NCBI RefSeq assembly: GCF_002162375.1
Contig: NZ_CP021425.1
Location: forward strand, 2,353,501 to 2,417,500
DNA length: 64,000 nt
Origin: Oleiphilus messinensis
Lineage (GTDB): Bacteria; Pseudomonadota; Gammaproteobacteria; Pseudomonadales; Oleiphilaceae
Direction of reading: 5' to 3'
Part shown: positions 28,682-35,994 of the stretch, one piece after another
Layout of the letters: the number at the start of each line of letters is the position of its first letter
Position numbering within the stretch: position 1 is the stretch's first letter
The notes under the pieces: model-generated
Databases searched by the model: none
Told to the model about the DNA's origin: nothing
Seen by the model: the letters and a program-made list of their open reading frames with translations, nothing else
Program-made: the position numbers and the translations under genes

Positions 28682-28975
28682 TCACTGACTTTGGATGGTC
28701 GACTCCGGTTGTTTATGCAGTAGTCCACTCTCCAGCAGGAAGTTCAATGTCGTAGCAATTGCAGAGCTGAGTTCTGCTTTGGTATTTTCAGCGTAGCACT
28801 GAGTGAGCAACTCCGTTAGTTTTTCTTCTGATTTCGGTGTGTCCAGAAGACGTAGTAAGTCGTGGGCAAGAATGTTAAGTCGGTGAGTGCTTCCGGATGG
28901 GGGGTGGTAGACAACCACCTCCTCATCCCAAAGCCGGTAATGCTTAAGGTACTCGAAGTTACAGCGGTACAGCAT
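28682..28975 (-). CDS. PqqD-family peptide chaperone, HPr-rel-A system
   Basis: A 97-residue PqqD-like protein: EEVVVYHPPSGSTHRLNILA is the small beta-sheet part, and FLLESGLLHKQPES ends the winged-helix part. PqqD-family proteins bind leader peptides of modified peptides and present them to enzymes. It is 17 bp downstream of the Tat-signal protein and 31 bp upstream of the kinase, so the Tat protein is the obvious candidate client. The client relationship is inference. Confidence 0.82.
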   Translation of the reverse strand: MLYRCNFEYLKHYRLWDEEVVVYHPPSGSTHRLNILAHDLLRLLDTPKSEEKLTELLTQCYAENTKAELSSAIATTLNFLLESGLLHKQPESTIQSQ

Positions 28976-28992
28976 GAGTACTGTTACCGAAA

Positions 28993-29643
28993 CTAATTAC
29001 AAGTAATATTTTTCTGCTTGGTCAGGTCAGCCCATCCCGGGTTAACCTCCAGAGCTTTAGCGTCAATATGGGTTCTTTCGTTCAGGTTTGCGAGTATGTC
29101 ATGCAATATGTCATATTTAGTGGGGTCAACATAAAGAACATAATTGAACGCGTCTTTGATTTCCTGAATTGATTTGCCGTAGTTGACGCTGGGGTGAGCT
29201 GCGTTCAGCAGTGCTGCAATCAGGTGAAACTCAAGTGAGCCGGCACCGTTTTCACAGGCTTGAGGATCGAGCACGTCCATGAAGGTGATGCCGAAACTGG
29301 AACCCGTTCCAAACTCACTGCTAAAAATGGTTCCGGGGATGCCTCGAGGGTCGTTGGTGTATCCTGGATAGTACCCTGTCGGCCAGCATTCAGGGTGGTT
29401 CATCCAGAATCCGGGAGTTTGACCTTCGCCACCGGCGGTGCAGGAGTAGGATTCAAGCGGACGGGACAGGTTTCCGCTCAACAACCCAGAAATCGAGCAT
29501 GGTCCTTGACCCCATACCGGTCTGCTTGCAACTGATACGACAACAGAAGAGGCTGCAAGTCCTTTTACAAGGTTTCTTCGGCTCACACCACGGGAGGTTG
29601 GTGTTGAATGTGGTGCTTCAGAGATTTTGTTTTCGTGGTCCAT
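28993..29643 (-). CDS. Tat-signal secreted protein, first gene of the HPr-rel-A operon
   Basis: A 216-residue protein with a twin-arginine signal: SRRNLVK at residues 21-27, then the hydrophobic stretch GLAASSVVVSVASRPVWGQG. The mature part starts with a Cys-containing segment and holds TPGFWMNHPECWP, a motif seen in several exported proteins of unknown function. It has no PEP-CTERM tail. It is transcribed from the sigma-54 promoter at 29724-29739 with the PqqD-like, kinase and nucleotidyltransferase genes downstream. I do not recognise its function; it may be the protein the cassette modifies. Confidence 0.75.
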   Translation of the reverse strand: MDHENKISEAPHSTPTSRGVSRRNLVKGLAASSVVVSVASRPVWGQGPCSISGLLSGNLSRPLESYSCTAGGEGQTPGFWMNHPECWPTGYYPGYTNDPRGIPGTIFSSEFGTGSSFGITFMDVLDPQACENGAGSLEFHLIAALLNAAHPSVNYGKSIQEIKDAFNYVLYVDPTKYDILHDILANLNERTHIDAKALEVNPGWADLTKQKNITCN

Positions 29644-29723
29644 TTTATTACAACCTTGGTGTCTACCGAGTGTCAGAATAATTTACAGGTAAGTACATTA
29701 GTTGGCCTATTAACGAATTTTTC

Positions 29724-29739
29724 AGCATAATTCGTGCCA
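29724..29739 (-). promoter_or_regulatory. Sigma-54 promoter of the Tat-protein/HPr-rel-A operon
   Basis: On the minus strand the sequence reads TGGCACGAATTATGCT. This keeps GG and GC exactly ten bases apart and fits the -24/-12 consensus TGGCACG-N4-TTGC closely. It lies about 80 bases upstream of the ATG at 29643. Confidence 0.8.
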
Positions 29740-30019
29740 TTCGTTTTCCCTTGGCCATTATCATAAGGTCTAGTATACCTTTTCAGCGACCATTCTTCAC
29801 GGTTTTCCATTGTAATTCATCGATGATTTCACAATTGTTAAAAGCCAGTTTTGATAGGTCATTAATACAATGGAATTTTTTGCATTACCGATTCGGAGAT
29901 CGTGCCTCGGGAACCGTTAGGGCTGACCATGGAAGGGGAAATTCCTTCTCTGAGTTATTTTGCTGAAAAATGTACAAATGAAGCTGCAATCCAAGGTCGA
30001 TGTAATTAGAGGAATGGTG

Positions 30020-30036
30020 TGTAAAGAAAAGTGACA
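30020..30036 (+). promoter_or_regulatory. Candidate PrsR activator site upstream of the HPr-rel-A operon
   Basis: TGTAAAGAAAAGTGACA, i.e. TGTAAA-N6-TGACA, preceded by GTG. The same arrangement with CGACA lies upstream of the PEP-CTERM gene at 37034-37050, in the same orientation relative to its sigma-54 promoter. It sits about 280 bases upstream of the -24 box, a normal distance for an enhancer-binding protein. PrsR is the only sigma-54 activator encoded in this window. Confidence 0.55.
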
Positions 30037-30250
30037 ATACTCTCAGATATTTCATGGGGTCGAATAATAGGGTTTTGATTTTAAATTTATTTTTTCTGTA
30101 CCATTGATTTTTGGATGCAACTGGACAACACTTATCCCCGTTGCGACTTGGTCGCAAATTCGAAGCACCGTATTTATATCTCCGGCATTATTTGAGTGTT
30201 TTTTAGTGAGTATTGGTCGTTCAAAGTGTTGGTCGTCCAAAGTGCTGATC

Positions 30251-30314
30251 GTCAAAAGGTCAAAAGGTCAAAAGGTCAAAAGGTCAAAAGGTCAAAAGGT
30301 CAAAAGGTCAAAAG
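30251..30314 (+). repeat. Eight tandem copies of the octamer GTCAAAAG
   Basis: Eight perfect copies of GTCAAAAG fill 64 bases. Just upstream, imperfect relatives occur (GGTCGTTCAAAGTGTT, then GGTCGTCCAAAGTGCT, then GATCGTCAAAAG), so the array seems to have grown from a degenerate longer unit. It is intergenic, about 500 bp before the first acyltransferase. No spacers or conserved ends are present. Confidence 0.95.
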
Positions 30315-30588
30315 TAAGTACCTAGCCGGAATTAACTCGCTCTTTTCAATATTGTTCAGTCTGTTTGGAGTTCCTGCATACGGATTTATTTAAGGAAAAT
30401 CCTTTAGCGGAATACTCGCAGTTTGCATTGGTATCCGGTAAATTGCATCAGGCGAATTTGATCGAAGCCGGGAGTTATTTATTCTTCGCATTACGTGATA
30501 CGGTGTGGCGTGAGTCAAATCACTAATAAGAAAAGGACATGTTTTCAGGGAAAGAAGCGTCGGAATGCCCAAAGGTGCTCGATTAGTC

Positions 30589-30627
30589 GATGTTGTATGC
30601 GGGTTGATGTTGTATACGGGTTGATGT
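30589..30627 (+). repeat. 17-bp tandem repeat, 2.3 copies
   Basis: GATGTTGTATGCGGGTT at 30589-30605 is followed directly by GATGTTGTATACGGGTT at 30606-30622 and the first five bases of a third unit. The two copies differ at one position. It is intergenic, upstream of the first acyltransferase gene. Confidence 0.85.
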
Positions 30628-30827
30628 AACTCGCTAATTTGGGATGTTCTGAAGTAATTATTCACGGGCCTGCAACCGTGTCAGATTTTCAAAACAGGTT
30701 GAAGAATTTGATGCGGGATGAATTTGTGCAGGTGTGCAAGGCAATTAAATAGGTTTATTCAGAGCGCCAGTGCTTTTATTTGAGTTGACTGGTAGTAGCT
30801 GTGGATTGGTATTGCCAATAATTAGTG

Positions 30828-31580
30828 ATGGAGATGAACTTGTTAGCTGAATTAAAACATGAAGATAGTGTTTCAGCTTTGAAACCTGTATTTTTATGTT
30901 CTGGTATCCCCACAGCGTTGGTATGGGCAAATACGGATGAATTGAGAGAAGAGTCCTACCGTATTCGCTATGAAGTATATTGCAGGCATCTTGGCTTCGA
31001 AGATGAGCAGAAGTATCCCGAGGGGCAGGAGTCGGATCGGTTTGATCTGATTTCCAATCACTTTCTGGTTCAAGATTTGGAAACCTCCAATTATGTTGGT
31101 ACCGTCCGTTTGGTCGAGCCGGGCCTGACTGCTTCGCCTCTGGATGCGATCCCCCTGGAAAGCGTATATCGAAAAGAGTACGAGCAAAGCACATATTGTC
31201 CGGCTGCGCAGCGATCTGGCTCCTACCTGGAGGTTTCGCGGCTCGCGCTGTTGACACATGCCTGGCAACAAAGTGGAACCTACTCCTCGGAACTGGCACG
31301 GTTGCTGTATTTGGCTTCACTTGCATACTTCTATAGCCTGCCTGATATGAAACGTATATATTGTCTAATGGAGCCCCGATTGGCGTATCGATTAAATCGA
31401 ATTGGCTTGCCATTTGATCAAGTGGGTCAGTTAATTCAGTTTAAGGGCGATCGTGCGCCCTATATGTTGCAACGGTCGGGTTGCCTGCAAGGGCTTCGTG
31501 GTGAGGCCAGATCCATTTTTAGCCAAGCTTTAGCGCAAATGCGTCGCTCTAATATCCGTGATTCTTCAAAGGGCGGTTGA
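30828..31580 (+). CDS. PEP-CTERM/exosortase system-associated acyltransferase (LuxI/FeeM-like), copy 1
   Basis: A 250-residue GNAT-fold protein related to acyl-homoserine-lactone synthases and N-acyl amino acid synthases. REESYRIRYEVYCRHLGFED is the hallmark start of the fold; YVGTVRLVEP and YLEVSRLALL follow. It is a member of the exosortase-associated acyltransferase family, although the natural acceptor is not known. ATG 30828 follows an overlapping GTG at 30825 that could also start it. A paralog lies 157 bp downstream. Confidence 0.85.
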   Translation: MEMNLLAELKHEDSVSALKPVFLCSGIPTALVWANTDELREESYRIRYEVYCRHLGFEDEQKYPEGQESDRFDLISNHFLVQDLETSNYVGTVRLVEPGLTASPLDAIPLESVYRKEYEQSTYCPAAQRSGSYLEVSRLALLTHAWQQSGTYSSELARLLYLASLAYFYSLPDMKRIYCLMEPRLAYRLNRIGLPFDQVGQLIQFKGDRAPYMLQRSGCLQGLRGEARSIFSQALAQMRRSNIRDSSKGG

Positions 31581-31658
31581 AAGCAGGATCTAGGGGGGAG
31601 GCAGGGTGGATTGGAGCTATTACCTGGCAACTCTGGAATTAAATTTCGATAAATTTAT

Positions 31659-31671
31659 GACCAAAATGGTC
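31659..31671. promoter_or_regulatory. Perfect palindrome, possible operator
   Basis: GACCA-AAA-TGGTC, extending to TGACCA/TGGTCA arms, lies about 80 bases before the second acyltransferase start. A TATACT at about 31711 could be a -10 box, though no good -35 is seen. The palindrome looks like a dimeric regulator site; the regulator is unknown. Confidence 0.4.
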
Positions 31672-31737
31672 AATTGTTTTTGAAATCCCCTAAATCTGCG
31701 GAAAGCCGCTATACTCATCTTAGACAGAAGTTTTAGT

Positions 31738-32520
31738 GTGGGTAGTGGTATGCCGTCAGCGAACATTTCAGAGCTATTCGATTCTTATTTTGAAATCGTT
31801 TATGCCCACTCAGCAGCGTTGCGCGATGAAACGTACAAAATTCGTTATGATGTATATTGTCGCGAGCTCGCGTTTGAGGATGAGTCTGCATTTCCAGACA
31901 AAATGGAGCGTGACGAGACGGACTCGTATTCCCATCATTATCTGATCAAGCATCGGCGATCAGGGATGTATGCCGGAACCGTTCGAGTCGTCGATCCAAA
32001 TCTTACCAGTGATGCTGTTTTGTGTCCTATTGAGCAGTACTGTTCGGAATCAATTACAGATGAGGTGCTTAACCCGGTAAAACTGGCTAATAACACCTAC
32101 TGTGAGGTATCTCGGCTTGCTGTACCTGATACTTTCCGCCGAAGAACGGGTGAAAAAGGAAAACCGTTCATTTACGAGGGGGAGCGAATCAGCATGACGG
32201 AAACCGAAAAAAAAGCCTTTCCTTATATTGCTGTAGGGCTTTATTTAGCCGCCGCAGCGCATTTCATTAATTCGCCAAAGCTGAGCCATATCTTTGTGAT
32301 GATGGAGCCTCGTTTGTCGATTCACCTCCGTAGAACCGGCATCGACTTCAGGCAAATCGGCGAAGTGGTGGAATACCATGGAGAGCGGGCTCCCTTTCAC
32401 ATTGATAAAGAGCGGCTGCTGGGGGGGATGAACCCGATGATCCGTGCGCTGTACGATTGTATCGAAACCAGTATTTGTGCCCAAGTATCTGAGCATACGC
32501 CAGAATTATGGGCGCCATAG
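31738..32520 (+). CDS. PEP-CTERM/exosortase system-associated acyltransferase (LuxI/FeeM-like), copy 2
   Basis: A 260-residue paralog of the upstream gene. It has RDETYKIRYDVYCRELAFED, MYAGTVRVVDP and CEVSRLAVPD at matching places and an insertion around residues 130-150 (RRRTGEKGKPFIYEG) that copy 1 lacks. GTG 31738 or ATG 31750 (MPSANISELF) may start it. Two divergent copies in tandem suggest two acyl donors or acceptors rather than a simple duplication. Confidence 0.85.
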   Translation: MGSGMPSANISELFDSYFEIVYAHSAALRDETYKIRYDVYCRELAFEDESAFPDKMERDETDSYSHHYLIKHRRSGMYAGTVRVVDPNLTSDAVLCPIEQYCSESITDEVLNPVKLANNTYCEVSRLAVPDTFRRRTGEKGKPFIYEGERISMTETEKKAFPYIAVGLYLAAAAHFINSPKLSHIFVMMEPRLSIHLRRTGIDFRQIGEVVEYHGERAPFHIDKERLLGGMNPMIRALYDCIETSICAQVSEHTPELWAP

Positions 32521-32613
32521 GCTGTAATTCGATGCGTCGAATAAAAGCGTGTTGGATAAAACAAGTGACGGGTGACTTTATAACGGTTATATCTATCGTT
32601 AGTGCTTAAAGCT

Positions 32614-32659
32614 AAAGTGCAAATAGAGCTGAAAGCCAAAGTACAAATAGTACTGAAAG
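32614..32659 (+). repeat. Imperfect 22-bp direct repeat upstream of the methyltransferase operon
   Basis: AAAGTGCAAATAGAGCTGAAAG (32614-32635) is repeated as AAAGTACAAATAGTACTGAAAG (32638-32659), with three differences. Partial further copies (AAAGTAAAAGTAC, GGTACTGAAATAG) follow up to about 32730. The array lies 130-180 bases upstream of the methyltransferase start and could bind a regulator. Confidence 0.6.
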
Positions 32660-32791
32660 GTAAACTTTATTTCGCACCGAAAGTAAAAGTACGGAGAATA
32701 GTGTAGTTAGCACTACTGGTACTGAAATAGTTTTGTTTTACAATTTTTCCATATAGTCTTCAACCATATAGAGTTAAAGAGGAGGTTTGCT

Positions 32792-33820
32792 ATGACGAAG
32801 GTGCTTGAATACGATGATCTGGCCCTTATTGCCCAGGGCCATGCTGCATTCCAATTGTTGTGGTCTGGTGTGAATTTAAATGTCTTTGATTATTTGTCTG
32901 AGCATCCAGGGTGTGACTTTGAAAGCTTGCGTGCCGGTATTGGTCTGGAGTTACAGCCGGCCAAGGTATTGATTATTGGTCTGACCTCATTGGGTATTAT
33001 CGAGAAAGATGGCGATAGCTATCGTAATGCCGAAGTCGTCGAGCAAACAATGGTGTCTGGTCGGCCAGGTAATATGCGGGAAGTGTTGGGTTGGCAGCAT
33101 CATATTTGTTATCCGGGCCTGCATTATTTTCTGGACTCCCTCAAGCAGAATGCTAATGTTGGCCTACAGCATTTCCAGGGTGACGAAGATAATCTTTATG
33201 CACGACTGGCACATACGCCAGAGTTGGAGAAAGTTTTTCAGGATGCAATGTCGTCATTGTCCAACACGGCAAACGAGTTGTTGGCACGGGAAGTAACATT
33301 CGACGATATAAATCATTTGGTAGATGCTGGTGGTGGTGTTGGAACCAATGCAATAACGTTGGCTAAAGCTAATCCGAATCTTCGGGTAACGGTTTTTGAC
33401 TCGCCGACTGTATGCGAGCGGGCGAATGCGAATATTGCAGAACAGGGAATGTCTGATCGGGTTGATACTTATCCTGGAGACTTTTTCGTACGGGATTTCC
33501 CGGAAGGAATCGATGCGATCATGTTTGCCCACATGATGACAATCTGGACGCCCGAGAAAGACACTGAGCTGCTGAAACGTGCTTATGATGCGCTCCCTGT
33601 GGGCGGCAAAGTTATTATCTACAATATGATGGCTTACGATGATGATACAGGGCCAAAAAGTGCGGCATTGGGCTCGCCTTATTTTCTGGCGATAGCGACC
33701 GGGCAGGGTCGGTTGTACTCCTGGCAGGATTATGAGGGCTTCTTGAAGGAAGCGGGCTTTTCCCAGACTGTGCGCAAGGAGTTGCCCCGTGATCATGGTG
33801 TGTTGGTTGGTGTTAAGTAG
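32792..33820 (+). CDS. SAM-dependent O-methyltransferase (acetylserotonin O-methyltransferase-like)
   Basis: A 342-residue protein with an N-terminal winged-helix dimerisation domain (YLSEHPGCDFESL, LTSLGIIEKDGDSYRN) and a C-terminal Rossmann domain. The SAM motif VDAGGGVGT is at residues 177-185, and HMMTIWTPEKDTELLKRAY and LPVGGKVIIYNMM follow as in plant-type small-molecule O-methyltransferases. AAAGAGGAGG stands before ATG 32792, a strong ribosome binding site. It leads a three-gene operon with the E1-like and nitroreductase-like genes; the substrate is probably a secondary metabolite. Confidence 0.85.
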   Translation: MTKVLEYDDLALIAQGHAAFQLLWSGVNLNVFDYLSEHPGCDFESLRAGIGLELQPAKVLIIGLTSLGIIEKDGDSYRNAEVVEQTMVSGRPGNMREVLGWQHHICYPGLHYFLDSLKQNANVGLQHFQGDEDNLYARLAHTPELEKVFQDAMSSLSNTANELLAREVTFDDINHLVDAGGGVGTNAITLAKANPNLRVTVFDSPTVCERANANIAEQGMSDRVDTYPGDFFVRDFPEGIDAIMFAHMMTIWTPEKDTELLKRAYDALPVGGKVIIYNMMAYDDDTGPKSAALGSPYFLAIATGQGRLYSWQDYEGFLKEAGFSQTVRKELPRDHGVLVGVK

Positions 33821-33822
33821 TC

Positions 33823-34734
33823 ATGTCTGCATCAAATCATTCTACTGAAGCGACACAAAGCGCTTTCGATTACGAGCGCGCATTTCTCCGAAATCTCGGG
33901 CTGGTGCAGCCCGAAGAACAGCAGCAGTTAAAGAATTGTAAAGTCGCAATTGCGGGTCTTGGTGGTGTGGGTGGTGCCCATGTCGTGACGTTGGCGCGGA
34001 TGGGGATTGGAAATTTTCATCTCGCCGATTTTGATATTTTCGAGCTTCATAATTTCAACCGACAGGCCGGAGCGATGATGTCCACTCTCGGAGAGCCCAA
34101 GTGTGCGGTGATGTCGAGAATGGCTAAAGATGTTAACCCTGAAGCCAATGTGGTGCCATTCGATGAGGGAATTAACGCCGATAATATCGATCAATTTCTG
34201 GATGGCGTTGATGTAGTTGTTGACGGGCTTGATTTTTTTGCCGTTAACGCCCGCGATTTGCTCTATACCGAGGCGCGTAAACGCGCGTTGCCGGTGGTGG
34301 GAGCAGGTCCCATTGGATTCAGTATGATCTTGTTGACGTTTTTGCCAGACCAAATGAGCTGGCATGACTATTTCGCAATGGATCTGGCTAAGAATGATAC
34401 AGACAAGTATTTGTTGTTCGGTTTGGGGAATGCGCCGCGGGCCACTCATATCCCCTACATTGATAAACGTTATGTAAGTCTTGATGAGCAAAGGGGGCCG
34501 TCCTGTGCTGCCGCTGTGCAACTGTGTGCAGGGGTCATCGCTGTTGAGGTTCTGAAACTGGTATTAAAGCGGGGTGTAGTCAAAGCTGCTCCGTATTACC
34601 ATCAATTTGATCCCTATCGGTGTATGTACGTGTTGGGCAAGCTCAGGAATGGAAACCGAGGCTGGTTACAGCGACTGAAGTTTTATATTTTTAAACGGTT
34701 TTATTTATCAGGAAAGGTCAAAAAGGATGGTTGA
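33823..34734 (+). CDS. ThiF/E1-like adenylyltransferase
   Basis: A 303-residue ThiF-family protein. It has the ATP-binding glycine loop GLGGVGG at residues 45-51, the Asp pair in LADFDIF, and NFNRQ with the conserved Arg near residue 80. These enzymes adenylate a C-terminal carboxylate on a protein or peptide. Typical CxxC zinc pairs are not seen. The gene starts 2 bp after the methyltransferase stop, and its end overlaps the nitroreductase-like gene by 8 bp. ThiF and nitroreductase domains also occur fused in single proteins of the Rv1355c type, which supports a joint function. Confidence 0.85.
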   Translation: MSASNHSTEATQSAFDYERAFLRNLGLVQPEEQQQLKNCKVAIAGLGGVGGAHVVTLARMGIGNFHLADFDIFELHNFNRQAGAMMSTLGEPKCAVMSRMAKDVNPEANVVPFDEGINADNIDQFLDGVDVVVDGLDFFAVNARDLLYTEARKRALPVVGAGPIGFSMILLTFLPDQMSWHDYFAMDLAKNDTDKYLLFGLGNAPRATHIPYIDKRYVSLDEQRGPSCAAAVQLCAGVIAVEVLKLVLKRGVVKAAPYYHQFDPYRCMYVLGKLRNGNRGWLQRLKFYIFKRFYLSGKVKKDG

Positions 34735-35806
34735 AAAACAGTTGGTGGATGTCATTTTGGAGGCGGGGATATTGGCTCCGTCAGCCGATAACAGCTCCCC
34801 GTTTTTGTTTGATTATGTCAAGGACGCATCTCGAGTGTCGATTTTTCGAGATCCTGAACGAAGTGGTGGTTTTTCGGATGGTAAGGGTTATTTGGTCTAC
34901 ACCGCGATTGGCGCTGCGATAGAGAATATGTCGAGACAAGCGGAGTCGATGGGTGTGCGGCTTGAAATATCACTCTTTCCCAAAGGGGAGGGTAAAGCCG
35001 ACTCGGTAGCTGAAATTCTCTTTGTTTCTCCTGGAGATGATGAAGGCAGTGTTGTTGCTCCAGGGGGGGCAGCTTCTGTTAAACTTCTTGATTCATTGAA
35101 AAAAAGGTGCACGGACAGACGTTTTCCTTATGGCAAAATGCCAGCGTCGTTCGATTTGACCCGTGTGCAGTCCGCAGTTGATAAAACGGGGTGTGGGTTT
35201 CGGTACTTTGGGCCAAATCAGTCCTCGGAAAAGAATCAGATGGTTCGGTTTGTTCAATCTGCGGAAGCGCTTCGATTTACAGATCCCGGGATACATGCAG
35301 AATTGTTCAGTTCCTTGAGTTTCAGCAAAGAGAGTGAGGAGGGTATACCTTTACCTGCGTTGTATCTTGATCCAATGGGAAAACTGTTGATTTATGCAAT
35401 TCGTTCATGGTCATTTCTCAACGGAATGAATCGTGTCGGGTTGAATAAGGCGCTGGCTTTTTTCGGGGCGGGCTTACCGTTGCGTTTATCTCCTGCTGTG
35501 GGTGTCATTACTGCGCCATCATTGTCTCCCCGGGATCTGGTTGCTGCGGGTCGAGCACTGCAGTCCGCTTGGTTGGAGTTGAATGCCCAAGGAGTTTCTG
35601 TGCATCCCTATGCCAGTATAGGTGTTATGTCAGGGGATTTCTTTCAATTGCCAGGTAGGTTCGGAGCGTTGCAGAGTAAGTTTAAAGATGCAGCGCTTTC
35701 TTTCTTTGCTCAGGATCGGCCAATTATTCTTTTTAGACTGGGGGACAAAAAAGGTGATCCAGTTAAGAGTGGTCGTCGTAAGTTGTCTTCTTTTTTCAGT
35801 TCCTGA
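34727..35806 (+). CDS. Nitroreductase-like protein, partner of the ThiF-like enzyme
   Basis: A 359-residue protein with a nitroreductase-type N-terminus (EAGILAPSADNSSPFLF, the FMN-contact region) and a later GVITAPSLSPRDLVAAGRALQSAWLELNAQG, matching the C-terminal half of the fold. Such proteins oxidise or reduce cofactors or peptides; some act on azoline rings in modified peptides. It overlaps the E1-like gene by 8 bp. The sequence is divergent from classical NfsB types, so flavin binding is likely but not proven. Confidence 0.75.
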   Translation: MVEKQLVDVILEAGILAPSADNSSPFLFDYVKDASRVSIFRDPERSGGFSDGKGYLVYTAIGAAIENMSRQAESMGVRLEISLFPKGEGKADSVAEILFVSPGDDEGSVVAPGGAASVKLLDSLKKRCTDRRFPYGKMPASFDLTRVQSAVDKTGCGFRYFGPNQSSEKNQMVRFVQSAEALRFTDPGIHAELFSSLSFSKESEEGIPLPALYLDPMGKLLIYAIRSWSFLNGMNRVGLNKALAFFGAGLPLRLSPAVGVITAPSLSPRDLVAAGRALQSAWLELNAQGVSVHPYASIGVMSGDFFQLPGRFGALQSKFKDAALSFFAQDRPIILFRLGDKKGDPVKSGRRKLSSFFSS

Positions 35807-35853
35807 CTTCAAGTCAGGCATGCTTCTATCGCCAAAAGATTAGCCGCTGATGA

Positions 35854-35880
35854 TGCACCGCCGTTGCGGGGTGCCTTTTT
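35854..35880 (+). terminator. Terminator of the methyltransferase-ThiF-nitroreductase operon
   Basis: GCACC at 35854-35858 pairs with GGTGC at 35870-35874 around a GC-rich inner part and is followed by CTTTTT. It lies 48 bases after the nitroreductase stop. Confidence 0.6.
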
Positions 35881-35943
35881 GGTTAATGCGCTCTGTTCTT
35901 ATTTAAATGGTGTTTGTAGATCTGTGTATAAGTCGCAGGCATA

Positions 35944-35973
35944 AAAAAAGCTCAGTCGAAACTGAGCTTTTTT
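35944..35973. terminator. Bidirectional terminator between the nitroreductase and PEP-CTERM genes
   Basis: GCTCAGT-CGAA-ACTGAGC with a run of A on the left and T on the right gives a T-tailed hairpin on both strands. It lies 21 bases downstream of the minus-strand PEP-CTERM stop and 137 bases past the plus-strand operon. Confidence 0.85.
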
Positions 35974-35994
35974 GTGTCAGAAAGCGTTGTGGAA

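Larger units (their letters stand above)
29644..30824. other. 1.18-kb repeat-rich intergenic region
   Basis: This region holds, from left to right, the sigma-54 promoter and the probable activator site for the HPr-rel-A operon, an octamer array at 30251-30314, a 66-codon open stretch at 30326-30526, and a 17-bp tandem repeat at 30589-30627. The open stretch reads protein-like (for example KENPLAEYSQFALVSG near its middle) but has no ATG, so it may be a gene remnant. No RNA gene is evident. The right end should hold the promoter of the first acyltransferase. Confidence 0.55.

Noticed and set aside
30251-30314. CRISPR-like array
   Set aside because: The units are 8 bp, directly abutting, without spacers.
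30104-30393. Two open frames crossing the octamer array, with repeated KGQKVKRS
   Set aside because: The repeats come from reading GTCAAAAG in frame every 24 bases; there is no ribosome binding site or family resemblance.
30828-32520. Calling the two acyltransferases acyl-homoserine-lactone synthases
   Set aside because: They belong to the exosortase-associated branch, and no cognate LuxR-type receptor is near; GacA is a response regulator.
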